Below, piece after piece: positions 15,709 through 24,738 of a stretch of DNA of 40,647 bases. The position numbers were made by a program, and so were the translations under genes. The stretch covers positions 1 through 40,647 of the forward strand of contig JAGVNU010000102.1 of assembly GCA_020053105.1 (NCBI GenBank). The letters run 5' to 3'. The stretch is from Thermodesulfovibrionia bacterium. GTDB taxonomy: Bacteria; Nitrospirota; Thermodesulfovibrionia; UBA6902. The notes beneath the pieces were generated by a model that was not told where the DNA came from, searched no databases, and worked only from the letters and a program-made list of their open reading frames with translations. The first letter of the stretch is position 1. Each line of letters starts with the position of its first letter.

Positions 15709-15987
15709 ATGAAAGCTGACTATCTGGTATGTTACGATATAGCCAATCCGAGAAGGCTTGGAAAGGTATATAAATTTATGGCAGGTAAAGGCAAGCACCT
15801 TCAATATTCCGTCTTTCACTGCTTATTAACTTGGCAGGAACTGCAAAAGATGAAAGGTGAGCTTAGCAATCTGATTAATGAGGAAGAAGATGATATACGG
15901 ATATATCCGCTGCCGTCAGCCGGGAAGGTGATTGCTATGGGACGCGGGGACAGGTTGCCGGATGGCGTTGAATTCTTCAGTTCCTGA
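15709..15987 (+). CDS. cas2: Second Cas2 (cas2b)
   Basis: A 92-residue Cas2 that differs clearly from cas2a. YLVCYDIANPRRLGKVYKFM carries Asp10, LQYSVFHCLLTWQEL is the second strand-helix unit and EEEDDIRIYPLP the third strand. It is the last cas gene before the leader and array. Together with cas1b it makes a second adaptation pair arranged as a mirror of cas2a-cas1a. Confidence 0.9.
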   Translation: MKADYLVCYDIANPRRLGKVYKFMAGKGKHLQYSVFHCLLTWQELQKMKGELSNLINEEEDDIRIYPLPSAGKVIAMGRGDRLPDGVEFFSS

Positions 15988-16123
15988 AAATATCAACTTC
16001 GATTCAATATTCTAAATTTAAGATTTAATAAAGGAGGTGAAATAGGTTGATATCGATCAACACAAAAATCTGCACAACCGGCCTTGTAATGCAAAGAATG
16101 ATAAAAACAAATCGCATATGTGG
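15988..16123 (+). promoter_or_regulatory. CRISPR leader
   Basis: AT-rich 136-nt stretch between cas2b and the first repeat. It holds a perfect anti-SD match AAGGAGGTGA (16031-16040), a TTG-started 32-codon reading frame from 16047 that ends inside repeat 1 at 16145, and an inverted repeat GTTGAT-ATCG-ATCAAC at 16046-16061. The repeat 3' end (handle ATTGCGAC) puts transcription left to right, so this is the leader side. Confidence 0.7.
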
Positions 16124-17471
16124 GAAACAAAGAAGACCTGATTAAAAAGGGATTGCGACCCGGGCCATTTTGCCGTACACTACGGATATAATGAAACAAA
16201 GAAGACCTGATTAAAAAGGGATTGCGACTGGTTTATTGTCCCTTGTTGTCATGGTTATTCGAAACAAAGAAGACCTGATTAAAAAGGGATTGCGACGCAA
16301 TGCACCGTCCATTCATACGGGTTATAGAAACAAAGAAGACCTGATTAAAAAGGGATTGCGACCCCTATCTACAATTATTTTTATCATTTGATCTCCGAAA
16401 CAAAGAAGACCTGATTAAAAAGGGATTGCGACACTTAGGAGCAGAGGTGTTTTGCGAACTCCTCCGAAACAAAGAAGACCTGATTAAAAAGGGATTGCGA
16501 CAACCACCAATCCCTCGGTTCTTTATAATCCATTTGAAACAAAGAAGACCTGATTAAAAAGGGATTGCGACCCCCTGCCCCGCGAGTTTAACACCCTGGG
16601 AGAAACAAAGAAGACCTGATTAAAAAGGGATTGCGACCCAGTTGTTGCGCCAATTACCTCTGCGGCTAAGAAACAAAGAAGACCTGATTAAAAAGGGATT
16701 GCGACGCATGTTGTGCTATTATTTCTATCATATCTGCGAAACAAAGAAGACCTGATTAAAAAGGGATTGCGACATATTCAAGCGTTCCAATTCTCACCGG
16801 TCCCTGGAAACAAAGAAGACCTGATTAAAAAGGGATTGCGACCCGGGGATAACTCCATAGTCATTGTCGATCCCCTGAAACAAAGAAGACCTGATTAAAA
16901 AGGGATTGCGACACCACGACTTATTTCCATTTAAATCTAACGTGGAAACAAAGAAGACCTGATTAAAAAGGGATTGCGACTTTTAATCTTTTCAAGTATT
17001 TTAATTACTTCGGAAACAAAGAAGACCTGATTAAAAAGGGATTGCGACGTTAAGTTCTTCAATCACTTGAGATGCCTGCGACTGAAACAAAGAAGACCTG
17101 ATTAAAAAGGGATTGCGACGGGCGGAGCTTAGATGGTCTGGCATATGTTTTGAGGAAACAAAGAAGACCTGATTAAAAAGGGATTGCGACCGTTGTACGT
17201 CAACGTAATAACAACATGTACGCTTGAAACAAAGAAGACCTGATTAAAAAGGGATTGCGACGTTGTATAGATAATCAGTCATGTAATTTCCTCTGATGAA
17301 ACAAAGAAGACCTGATTAAAAAGGGATTGCGACTTAATCGTTGTTGCATGCATTTATTACACCGAAACAAAGAAGACCTGATTAAAAAGGGATTGCGACT
17401 GACATTTACCGCTGCCATTAGCTAAGTAAGTATTAGAAACAAAGAAGACCTGATTAAAAAGGGATTGCGAC
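16124..17471 (+). CRISPR. CRISPR array: 20 repeats of 36 bp, 19 spacers of 30-36 bp
   Basis: Repeats start at 16124, 16193, 16261, 16327, 16397, 16466, 16536, 16602, 16670, 16738, 16807, 16877, 16945, 17013, 17084, 17155, 17226, 17298, 17364 and 17436. Each begins GAAACAAAGAAGACC and ends GGGATTGCGAC; by eye all 20 are identical, including both terminal copies. The last 8 nt, ATTGCGAC, correspond to the usual type III crRNA 5' handle (commonly ATTGAAAC), fixing the orientation. Spacer lengths vary from 30 to 36, normal for type III. I saw no spacer matching other parts of this window. Confidence 0.98.
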
Positions 17472-17473
17472 AG

Positions 17474-17488
17474 CACGCCGTTGGCGTG
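17474..17488. terminator. GC-rich hairpin just after the array
   Basis: CACGCC-GTT-GGCGTG, 2 nt after the last repeat. No T-run follows, so it could pause or stabilise the array transcript rather than terminate it. The rest of 17489-17573 shows only a weak inverted repeat GGACAA/TTGTCC around 17530-17558. Confidence 0.35.
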
Positions 17489-17573
17489 TAGTGAATTAGA
17501 TAATAGTGATTTGGTGAGTTAGGAGGGGACATGGACAAGATACGATAAAGTTGTCCCTGGTTAATATGTTAAA

Positions 17574-18131
17574 ATGTCCGTGATGGATTTTAAGCTTGTT
17601 CTCGAAAAACTTCTGACTGCTTTCAAAGAGCGGGACATTCGTTATGCTCTCATGGGCGGGATGGCGCTTGGCGCGTGGGGTGTTGCTCGCGGGACAGTTG
17701 ATATTGATTTCCTTGTGCACCGTGACGATATAGATAAGGCAGATTCGATCATGAAAGGTCTGGGCTATGAATGCCGTCATAAAACAGAGAATGTATCCCA
17801 GTATTTGTCTCCGCTTATAATATTCGGCGAGGTTGATTTTCTTCATGCCTTCAGGACACCGTCATTAAGTATGCTTCAGCGGACTGAAGAAAAGCAGATT
17901 TTTAACGGAACAGGAACTGTAAAGGTACTGAGGATAGAAGACCTTATAGGGTTTAAGTTGCAGGGGATGGTAAGTGATGAGTCCAGAAAATCTCTGGATT
18001 TGTCCGACATCGAGTCACTGATGGCAGCAAATAAAAAAAATATCGACTGGACCATGATCAAAGAGTATTTTGATTTATTTAATTGCACCGAACTTTTCCA
18101 TAAACTCAGGGAGAAATACGGCAATGCTTAA
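17574..18131 (+). CDS. Nucleotidyltransferase, AbiEii-like
   Basis: A 185-residue protein of the polymerase-beta nucleotidyltransferase superfamily. MGGMALGAWGVARGTVDIDF holds the GG (28-29) and DxD (Asp43, Asp45) catalytic motif; EVDFLHAF follows as the third acidic strand and LRIEDLIGFKLQG matches proteins annotated as AbiEii/AbiGii-type toxins or antitoxins. The start ATG 17574 lacks a good ribosome binding site; ATG 17583 is possible. It overlaps the next small gene by 8 nt. Location between the array and purN makes it the right edge of the island. Confidence 0.72.
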   Translation: MSVMDFKLVLEKLLTAFKERDIRYALMGGMALGAWGVARGTVDIDFLVHRDDIDKADSIMKGLGYECRHKTENVSQYLSPLIIFGEVDFLHAFRTPSLSMLQRTEEKQIFNGTGTVKVLRIEDLIGFKLQGMVSDESRKSLDLSDIESLMAANKKNIDWTMIKEYFDLFNCTELFHKLREKYGNA

Positions 18132-18345
18132 TGCAAATGAAAAAGAAGAATTATTAAGACTTGCAAAATCTTCTTCCATGAGAGAAGACATGCGATACTT
18201 ATCTGCTCACAGACACAACCCGGTTATTGTCGATGGTAAGGTCAGTATGGACAGACTTCTGGATTTTCTAAACGGGTTCAATGAATTCATCAACCACGAG
18301 CCAAAGCCTTTTAAACCTATGCTTGATAGAGACATGCGGCTTTGA
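18124..18345 (+). CDS. Small protein coupled to the nucleotidyltransferase
   Basis: A 73-residue soluble protein, starting ATG 18124 inside the end of the preceding gene. It begins MLNANEKEELLRLAKSSSM and has a middle strand-helix segment around PVIVDGKVSMDRLLDFLNGF. I do not recognise a family. The overlap suggests a two-gene toxin-antitoxin-like module, which is inference. Confidence 0.6.
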   Translation: MLNANEKEELLRLAKSSSMREDMRYLSAHRHNPVIVDGKVSMDRLLDFLNGFNEFINHEPKPFKPMLDRDMRL

Positions 18346-18406
18346 GCTAAAGCACGGACCACTTCCACTGTGGACGTATTTAAATTGTTTCGTTTATAAT
18401 TGACCC

Positions 18407-19054
18407 ATGCTTACTCTCGGTGTTTTAGCCTCAGGCGGAGGAACTAACTTTCAGGCAATCATCAACGCTATTGATTCCGGATATATCAATGCCAGGATAG
18501 CCGTATTAATTACGGACAATCCGGATTCATACGCGATTGAAAGGTCGAAAAAGCATAATATTGAACCGCTCATTTTGAGGCCAAAGGATTTTGCCGGCAA
18601 GGACACGTATTATTTTCATGTTGCCGGGGAGTTGAATAAAAGAGGCGTTGAACTTGTCATTCTTGCAGGTTTCATGCGCGTAGTGGGGAAGGCCCTTATA
18701 GACCAGTACCGGAACAGAATAATGAACATCCACCCTGCCCTGCTCCCGTCCTTCCCCGGACTTCACGGGCAGAAACAGGCGGCTGATTATGGTGTAAAAA
18801 TATCTGGCTGCACAGTCCATTTTGTGGACGAGGGGATGGATACAGGTCCTATTATAATCCAGGCGGCGGTCCCGGCGTATCATGATGACACGGAAGAAAG
18901 TCTCGGCCAGAGGATACTCAAACAGGAACATAAAATATTCCCGCACGCAATCAGACTTTATTCCGAAGGCCGGCTCTCAATTGACGGACGCAAGGTAATA
19001 ATAAAGGGTGGGCGGGAAGATTCTGAAATAATGAACCCTCCCCTGATGCTGTAA
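18407..19054 (+). CDS. purN: Phosphoribosylglycinamide formyltransferase
   Basis: Transfers a formyl group from 10-formyl-THF to GAR in purine synthesis. LGVLASGGGTNFQAII is the N-terminal phosphate-binding loop; MNIHPALLPSFPGLHG gives the catalytic Asn and His; FVDEGMDTGPII provides the catalytic Asp. Length 215 residues is normal. A TATAAT at 18395-18400 lies just before ATG 18407, too close for an ordinary leader, so the transcript may be leaderless or the box chance. The 3' end converges on the NuoF-like gene with a 17-nt gap. Confidence 0.95.
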   Translation: MLTLGVLASGGGTNFQAIINAIDSGYINARIAVLITDNPDSYAIERSKKHNIEPLILRPKDFAGKDTYYFHVAGELNKRGVELVILAGFMRVVGKALIDQYRNRIMNIHPALLPSFPGLHGQKQAADYGVKISGCTVHFVDEGMDTGPIIIQAAVPAYHDDTEESLGQRILKQEHKIFPHAIRLYSEGRLSIDGRKVIIKGGREDSEIMNPPLML

Positions 19055-19071
19055 AACTTTCTGCTTAATCT

Positions 19072-20313
19072 TCAATCACGAAGCAGCGCCTCGAATTCAT
19101 TTCTGAACTTCTTTATCAGCGCTTCAACCGGAAGTGTCGCGGCAATCCCGAATGCGCAGATTGTTGAGCCTCTTATATAGCGGCATAATCTGAGAATCTG
19201 CTCTATGGTTTGGGCGCTTCCCTCACCCGCGATTATCCTGTCTGTTAAATGCCGTATCATGTTTGTCCCTTCACGGCACGGCGTGCACTGGCCGCATGAT
19301 TCGTGGGCAAAGAACCTCGCTGTCTTCCGGGTGATCATGGGAATAGAAGTATCCTCATCCAGGACAATAATTCCGCCGGAGCCGAGCATGGTGCCGGCTG
19401 CGTTCAGAGACGGATAATCCATTGCAACATCTATTTCATCGCTTCTCAGAACAGGAGCAGAAAGTCCGCCGGGGATGACCGCTTTTAAATTTTTGCCTCC
19501 TCTTATCCCGCCTGCTGCCTCATATATCAACTCTCTTAAAGCGGTCCCCATTGGATATTCATAAAGTCCGGGTTTGTTGACATGTCCGCTTATGCTGAAA
19601 AGGGCAGTCCCTCCGCTCATGCGCGCCCCGATTGACTTATACGCTTCCGGGCCGTTTTCAACAATAAAGGGAATGTATGACAGAGTAGAAACATTGTGTA
19701 TTACAGTAGGCTCACCATAGAGACCATATGCCGCCGGGAATGGGGGTTTCAGCCTCGGCCTCCCTGCCTTGCCTTCGAGAGACTCAATGAGGGCGGTTTC
19801 TTCGCCGCATACGTAAGAACCGGCGCCCCTGAAGACATCAATATAAAAAGAATAATCAGACCCCATGACGTTGCTTCCGATAAAACCTTTGGCCTGTGCT
19901 TCTTCTATGGCCTTCAACAGTATCTTTGCTATCCAGTCATATTCCCCCCGGATGTAAATAAACCCGTGATGGGCGCCGGTTGCGTAAGCAGCTATAGCCA
20001 TTCCCTCAAGCAGCAAATGAGGGTCAAATTCCATTACGTATCTGTCCTTGAACGTCCCTGGTTCGCCTTCATCCGCATTACAGATCAGATACACGGTTTT
20101 CACCCTGTATTTTGTCAGCAGTTTCCATTTGGCCCCTGCTGGAAAACCGGCTCCTCCCCGGCCCCGTAGTCCTGACTCTTCAACCAATGTGATAATATCG
20201 CCAGGCGTCAAGGCGAGCGCCTTCTTAAGAGCTGTATAGCCTCCCCGGCTTGTGTAGACATCCAATGATTGTGAATTGGGGACGCCTCTGTTTTTCAGTA
20301 AAATTTCATTCAT
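19072..20313 (-). CDS. NuoF-like NADH-binding flavoprotein subunit of formate dehydrogenase
   Basis: FMN and 4Fe-4S subunit that passes electrons from formate oxidation to NAD+. GRGGAGFPAG (51-60) and NADEGEPGTFKD (79-90) bind FMN and NADH; Cys340, 343, 346 and 386 (CGQCTPC...TICAFG) bind the 4Fe-4S cluster. The 413 residues match NuoF without the thioredoxin-like or extra ferredoxin domains of HydB. It is third in the minus-strand operon after fdhA and the NuoE-like gene, which together form a soluble NAD-linked formate dehydrogenase. Confidence 0.92.
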   Translation of the reverse strand: MNEILLKNRGVPNSQSLDVYTSRGGYTALKKALALTPGDIITLVEESGLRGRGGAGFPAGAKWKLLTKYRVKTVYLICNADEGEPGTFKDRYVMEFDPHLLLEGMAIAAYATGAHHGFIYIRGEYDWIAKILLKAIEEAQAKGFIGSNVMGSDYSFYIDVFRGAGSYVCGEETALIESLEGKAGRPRLKPPFPAAYGLYGEPTVIHNVSTLSYIPFIVENGPEAYKSIGARMSGGTALFSISGHVNKPGLYEYPMGTALRELIYEAAGGIRGGKNLKAVIPGGLSAPVLRSDEIDVAMDYPSLNAAGTMLGSGGIIVLDEDTSIPMITRKTARFFAHESCGQCTPCREGTNMIRHLTDRIIAGEGSAQTIEQILRLCRYIRGSTICAFGIAATLPVEALIKKFRNEFEALLRD

Positions 20314-20353
20314 GATAATGCTGTTACTTGTAAGGGCGAACGGCCGTTTGCCG

Positions 20354-20824
20354 CTACCCCTTAATTATAGCATCCATAATCTCATCAACCTTTTCGAAAC
20401 TCAGGTTCTCATAATGTTCGGTGTTAATCATCATTGCCGGCGCATAACCGCAGGAGCCGAGACATTCCACGGCTTCGAGGCTGAATAAACCGTCAGGGGT
20501 CGTTTCTCCGTCCCCGATGCCCAGCTTTTCGGAGATATAGTCAAACAGAGTTACTGTTTCAATCAATGAACAGGAGACATTCGTGCAGACCTGGATGTGA
20601 TGCCTCGACTTCGGCTTTAACTTCAGCATGGAATAAAAGCTTGCCGCGCTGAAAATGCGCGCCTCTGGAAACTGCAGTATGACTGCCAGGTCCTCCATAT
20701 CGCTTTCTGAGATATGGCCCTTTACCTTCTGAATATAGGAAAGGGACGGTACAACCGCGGAATCCCGGCAGGGGAGCTTTTTAATTATCCCCTCGATTGT
20801 CTGTCTCATCATTTCATCTATCAT
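20354..20824 (-). CDS. NuoE-like 2Fe-2S subunit of formate dehydrogenase
   Basis: Thioredoxin-like 2Fe-2S protein of 156 residues, the small partner of the NuoF-like subunit. The four ligands are Cys80 and Cys85 (CTNVSC) and Cys121 and Cys125 (CLGSC), with the usual FYSMLKLKP segment before them. It begins 46 nt after fdhA and ends 40 nt before the NuoF-like gene on the same strand. Confidence 0.92.
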   Translation of the reverse strand: MIDEMMRQTIEGIIKKLPCRDSAVVPSLSYIQKVKGHISESDMEDLAVILQFPEARIFSAASFYSMLKLKPKSRHHIQVCTNVSCSLIETVTLFDYISEKLGIGDGETTPDGLFSLEAVECLGSCGYAPAMMINTEHYENLSFEKVDEIMDAIIKG

Positions 20825-20870
20825 TTATGCTCCTGCATAAGTCTCTCCTCGTTCGGGTGAGAAACGTTAC

Positions 20871-23561
20871 CTATAACTTCTCCAGGCGTATGGCACAGGC
20901 CTTGTATTCCGCCGTGCCCGTAACAGGATCAAAGGCATCGTTGGTAAGTACGTTCGCGCATGCTTCATTAAAATGAAAGGTCATGAAACAGACACCGGTC
21001 ATTACACGACCGGTCACCCAAGCCTTCACCCTCACCTTTCCTCTTCTGGAAACAGCCATTATATAATCACCGTCATTGATATTGAGTTTTCCCGCGTCCG
21101 CCGGATTCACTTCAATCAGCTCCTCAGGACATATTTCACTGAAACCCGCGGACCTCCTTGTCTGGGTCCCGGTGTGGTAATGCCAGAGACGCCTTCCGGT
21201 CGTCAGGACAAATGGATACTCTTCATCCGGGACCTCTGCGGCCGGCTTCCAATGAGCAGGCTGAAATCTGGCCTTGCCGCAAGGGAACACGTTATCACAG
21301 TACAGGTAACACGTCCCGCTGTGATCAGTGTCCGGACAGGGCCATTGAATGCCCTGGAGCTCGATCCTTTCATACGTTATGCCGGCCATGGCTGGAGACA
21401 GGGACCGGATTTCCTCCCATATTTGTTCAGCAGAATTATATTCCATAACAAATCCCATCCTCCGCGCTATTTCTCCTGTAATCCACCAGTCATCCTTTGC
21501 CGTCCCCGGCGGCTCCACTGCCTTTCGGACACGCTGCACACGCCGCTCTGTATTGGTGAATGTCCCTTCAGTCTCTGCATAACACGCTGCAGGCAGGACC
21601 ACATCCGCGTATTCAGCGGTCTCATTCATGAAAATATCCTGCACTATCAGAAACTCAACGTTCTTAAGCGTCTTAATGGTATGGGCCTGGTTCGGCTCCG
21701 ACATCACGAGGTTCTCCCCGATAAGATAGAGCGCTTTTATATCACCGTTGTTAATGCCGTCAAACATTGCCGGTATCTTTGTGCCTTCAGAGTCAGGCAG
21801 TTTTCCTGTCCCCCATGCCTTTTCAAATTTCCCCCTGGTCACGGGATTTGAGGCTTGCTGATAGCCGGTATATACATCAGGCAGCACACCCATATCACAA
21901 GCGCCCTGGACATTGTTCTGACCCCTGAGCGGATTGACTCCTGCGTTTTCTATACCGATATTCCCCAGAAGCATTTGCAGGTTTGCACAGGTCCTGACAT
22001 TGTCCGTTCCGGTTGTGTGCTCGGTAATTCCGAGAGTGTAAAAAAGCCCTACCTTTTCGGCAGTGCCGAGGATACTTGCCAGTTCCCTGATTTCACCTGC
22101 GCTGAGTCCGCATATATCAGAGGCATATTCAGGTGTATACATATTCACTGTTTCTTTCAGTTGCTCAAAGCCTTCGGTGTGATTATCTATAAAATAACGG
22201 TCCTGCCATTCATTCCTGATAATTTCATGCATGACCGCATTGAGCAGCGCTATATCGCTGCCGACCTTAAGCTGAAAATGACGCGCCGCCCATCTCGTCA
22301 GCTCTATCTTCCTCGGGTCTGCAATAATCAGCCGGCTTCCTTTTTTCACCGCCCTTTTCATGCTGTATGAAATGACCGGATGAGATTCTGTAGTGTTGGA
22401 CCCGATCACAAAGATAACAGGCACGTCCTCAATCTCAGCGATGGAATTCGTCATTGCCCCTGCGCCGAGTGTGGAGGCCAGACCGGCCACCGTGGGGGCA
22501 TGTCAGGTCCGCGCGCAGTGGTCGACATTGTTTGTGCCTATTGCCGCGCGCATAAATTTCATCATCACATAATTGCTCTCATTTGTAGACCGTGCGCAGC
22601 CTATCCCGACTATTGAATCAGGGCCGTGCGCCTGCTTTATCTCCGAAAGTCTTTTTGCAGTATAATCGAGGGCCTCTTCCCAGCTTACTTCCTCAAATCT
22701 GCCGTCCTTTTTTATAAGGGGCGTCTTCAGGCGTTCAGGTGAATGGACAAAATCGTATCCGAATCTCCCCTTGACGCAAAGAGCGCCGTAATTGGGCCCA
22801 GAGTCTTCAACCCCGGTGACCTTGATAATCTTATTGTCTTTTACATGAAGATGCATCTGGCAGCCGACACCGCAGTATGGACAGGTTGTTTTGGTCTTTT
22901 CAGTTTCCCAGGTCCGTCCTTTTCCAACGGCCTTTTTCTCAACCAGAGCGCCGGTCGGGCAAAGCTGCACGCATTCCCCGCAAACTACGCAGGAGGATTT
23001 GCCCATGGGTTTGTCGGTATCGCAGACAACCGTCATCCTGCTGCCGCGGTAACCCATATCCAGGACTTCGTTGACTGCGATTTCATTACACCCGGAAATG
23101 CAGCGGTAACATTGAATGCACTTATTCATGTCCCTGATTATCATCGGGTTTGAATGATCAATGGTGATATTCTTGTCCAGGACAGGAAAGCCGGACTTCG
23201 TGATTCCGAGATGATATGCAGCGTCCTGAAGTTCACATTCTCCGCTTGCCTCGCATGAGAGACAATCATGTCTGCCGCTTGACAGGTATAGCTCTACTAT
23301 CATTTTCCTGGTCTCTATGATCTTTTCGGTATTGGTAAGCGCTACCATTCCGGCCTGTGCCTGAATGGAACATGAGACCTGCAACCCTGGCAGTCCTTTC
23401 ACTTCGACAATGCACATCCTGCATTTGCCTGCCTGCCTGGTCCTCGGATGATAACAGAGAGTGGGGATATAGATTCCGTTCTCTCTTGCCGCCTTGAGAA
23501 TGGAAGTGCCTTCTGCCGTCTGGATGTACTTGCCGTCTATAGTTAGCGATATGGTTTTCAT
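20871..23561 (-). CDS. fdhA: Formate dehydrogenase alpha subunit, selenocysteine-containing, NAD-linked type
   Basis: Molybdenum or tungsten bis-MGD enzyme oxidising formate to CO2. The frame is open for 896 residues if the TGA at 22505-22503 is read as Sec353. The site is VDHCART-Sec-HAPTVAGL, the exact active-site context of formate dehydrogenases, with the catalytic His354. N-terminal domains, in order: 2Fe-2S (Cys36, 47, 50, 64), His-Cys cluster (His98, Cys100, 103, 109), two 4Fe-4S clusters (Cys148-158 and 191-201), then the MGD-domain cluster (Cys227, 230, 234, 262). The NuoG-like N-terminus plus NuoE/NuoF partners means NAD(P)+ is the likely acceptor. A SECIS-like hairpin follows the UGA. 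An automated caller would split the gene into 22503-23561 and 20871-22490. Confidence 0.95.
22473..22491 (-). promoter_or_regulatory. Bacterial SECIS element of fdhA
   Basis: Downstream of the UGA the minus strand reads GGTGGCC-GGTCT-GGCCTCC, a 4-bp GGCC stem plus a U-U mismatch and two G-C pairs. The GGTCT apical loop begins 18 nt after the UGA, the same distance as I recall for E. coli fdhF. This is the SelB-binding hairpin that directs Sec insertion. Confidence 0.75.
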
Positions 23562-23643
23562 GAGAAATTGTTCAATACAAGTTTATACTGAATCACTCGC
23601 ATGTTCAAGGGAGGGCCGCATTTCAGTGTCGACATTGGATATA

Positions 23644-23662
23644 GGGCGGGATGGCCCCGCCC
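23644..23662. repeat. GGGCGGG palindrome between the epimerase gene and fdhA
   Basis: GGGCGGG-ATGGC-CCCGCCC in the 105-nt gap. It resembles the GC-rich palindrome inside cas6. No T-run is present on either side, so it is more likely a dispersed repeat than a terminator. Confidence 0.5.
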
Positions 23663-23666
23663 CTAC

Positions 23667-24608
23667 TCATGGATCGATCTTTAACTTTCTGAAATATTCG
23701 ATAGTCTCTTTAAGTCCGTCTTCAAGATCGACCTTGGGCTTCCACTTGAGGGTCTTTTTGGCAAGAGCAACATCAGGCTGCCGCTGAGTGGGGTCATCGT
23801 GCGGCAAGTCATTAAATACAATCTTTGATTTCGACTGGGTCAGTTCTATAACTTTATGCGCAAGCTCCAGTATGGTAAATTCCGTGGGATTGCCGAGGTT
23901 CACCGGCCCGGTAAAGTCATCAGGCGTGGCCATAAGACTTACAAAGCCGTCAATCATGTCGTCAACATAGCAGAAACTTCTCGTCTGCCGGCCCTTTCCA
24001 TAGACGGTAATAGGTTTCCCATTTAGGGCCTGCATGATGAAGTTGCTGACAACACGGCCGTCATCCGGATGCATCCGCGGGCCGTAGGTATTAAAGATCC
24101 TGGCAACTTTTATCCTGAGATTGTGCTGGCGTTTGTAGTCAAAGAAAAGGGTCTCGGCACAACGTTTCCCTTCATCATAGCAGGAACGATAACCGACAGG
24201 GTTGACATTCCCCCAGTACGACTCCGGCTGGGGGTGGACCTTCGGATCGCCGTAAACTTCAGAAGTCGACGCCTGCATTATTTTGGCCTTCACCCTCTTT
24301 GCAAGCCCCAGCATATTGATGGCCCCGTGAACTGAGGTCTTCGTAGTCTGCACAGGGTCGAACTGGTAATGGATAGGCGATGCCGGACAGGCCAGATTAT
24401 AAATCTCATCGACTTCCACATAAAGAGGAAAACATACATCATGCCTCATTACTTCAAAGAATGGCTTCTGGATGAAGTTGACTACATTGGACCTGCGGCC
24501 CGTGTAGAAATTGTCGACACACAGCACCTCATTGCCGTCCTTAAGCAATCTTTCACAGAGATGTGAACCGAGAAAACCTGCTCCGCCTGTTACCAGTATT
24601 CTTTTCAT
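23667..24608 (-). CDS. UDP-glucuronate decarboxylase (UDP-xylose synthase), extended SDR
   Basis: Converts UDP-glucuronate to UDP-xylose, a precursor for surface polysaccharide. The 313 residues start with the NAD-binding [11 protein letters not shown] (Gly8-Ser15); the active site is STSEVYGDP and YDEGK (Tyr144, Lys148). [19 protein letters not shown] and [11 protein letters not shown] are typical of UXS rather than UDP-glucose 4-epimerase. It is followed on the same strand by fdhA after a palindrome, but the functions are unrelated. Confidence 0.87.
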   Translation of the reverse strand: MKRILVTGGAGFLGSHLCERLLKDGNEVLCVDNFYTGRRSNVVNFIQKPFFEVMRHDVCFPLYVEVDEIYNLACPASPIHYQFDPVQTTKTSVHGAINMLGLAKRVKAKIMQASTSEVYGDPKVHPQPESYWGNVNPVGYRSCYDEGKRCAETLFFDYKRQHNLRIKVARIFNTYGPRMHPDDGRVVSNFIMQALNGKPITVYGKGRQTRSFCYVDDMIDGFVSLMATPDDFTGPVNLGNPTEFTILELAHKVIELTQSKSKIVFNDLPHDDPTQRQPDVALAKKTLKWKPKVDLEDGLKETIEYFRKLKIDP

Positions 24609-24658
24609 AGGACCCCCGTTTTTTTGTAGGTATTATTTTAACACATCAGTTTTTTTTA

Positions 24659-24687
24659 TTGATTTAATTTTTCTTAATTAATATAAT
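24659..24687 (+). promoter_or_regulatory. Sigma-70-type promoter of the liv operon
   Basis: TTGATT at 24659-24664 and TATAAT at 24682-24687 with a 17-nt spacer, about 50 nt before the livK-like start. Located in the divergent gap between the decarboxylase and transporter genes. Confidence 0.65.
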
Positions 24688-24738
24688 GGCGTAATTCTCC
24701 GCATTGATAATATGACAATTTTTTGGAGGTGTATCTGT

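Noticed and set aside
16713..16898. Open frame inside the CRISPR array
   Set aside because: It translates repeat units and has no ribosome binding site; repeats explain it fully.
16160..17435. Self-targeting spacers
   Set aside because: Comparing the 19 spacers by eye with the rest of the window gave no convincing match; a computed search would be decisive.
20973..21851. 292-residue open frame opposite fdhA
   Set aside because: It is an antisense shadow of a strongly supported gene and its translation looks random, rich in Arg, His and Cys.
22473..22530. fdhA as a pseudogene broken by a stop codon
   Set aside because: The TGA is in the exact Sec context CART-Sec-HAPT, frames match on both sides and a SECIS-like hairpin follows.
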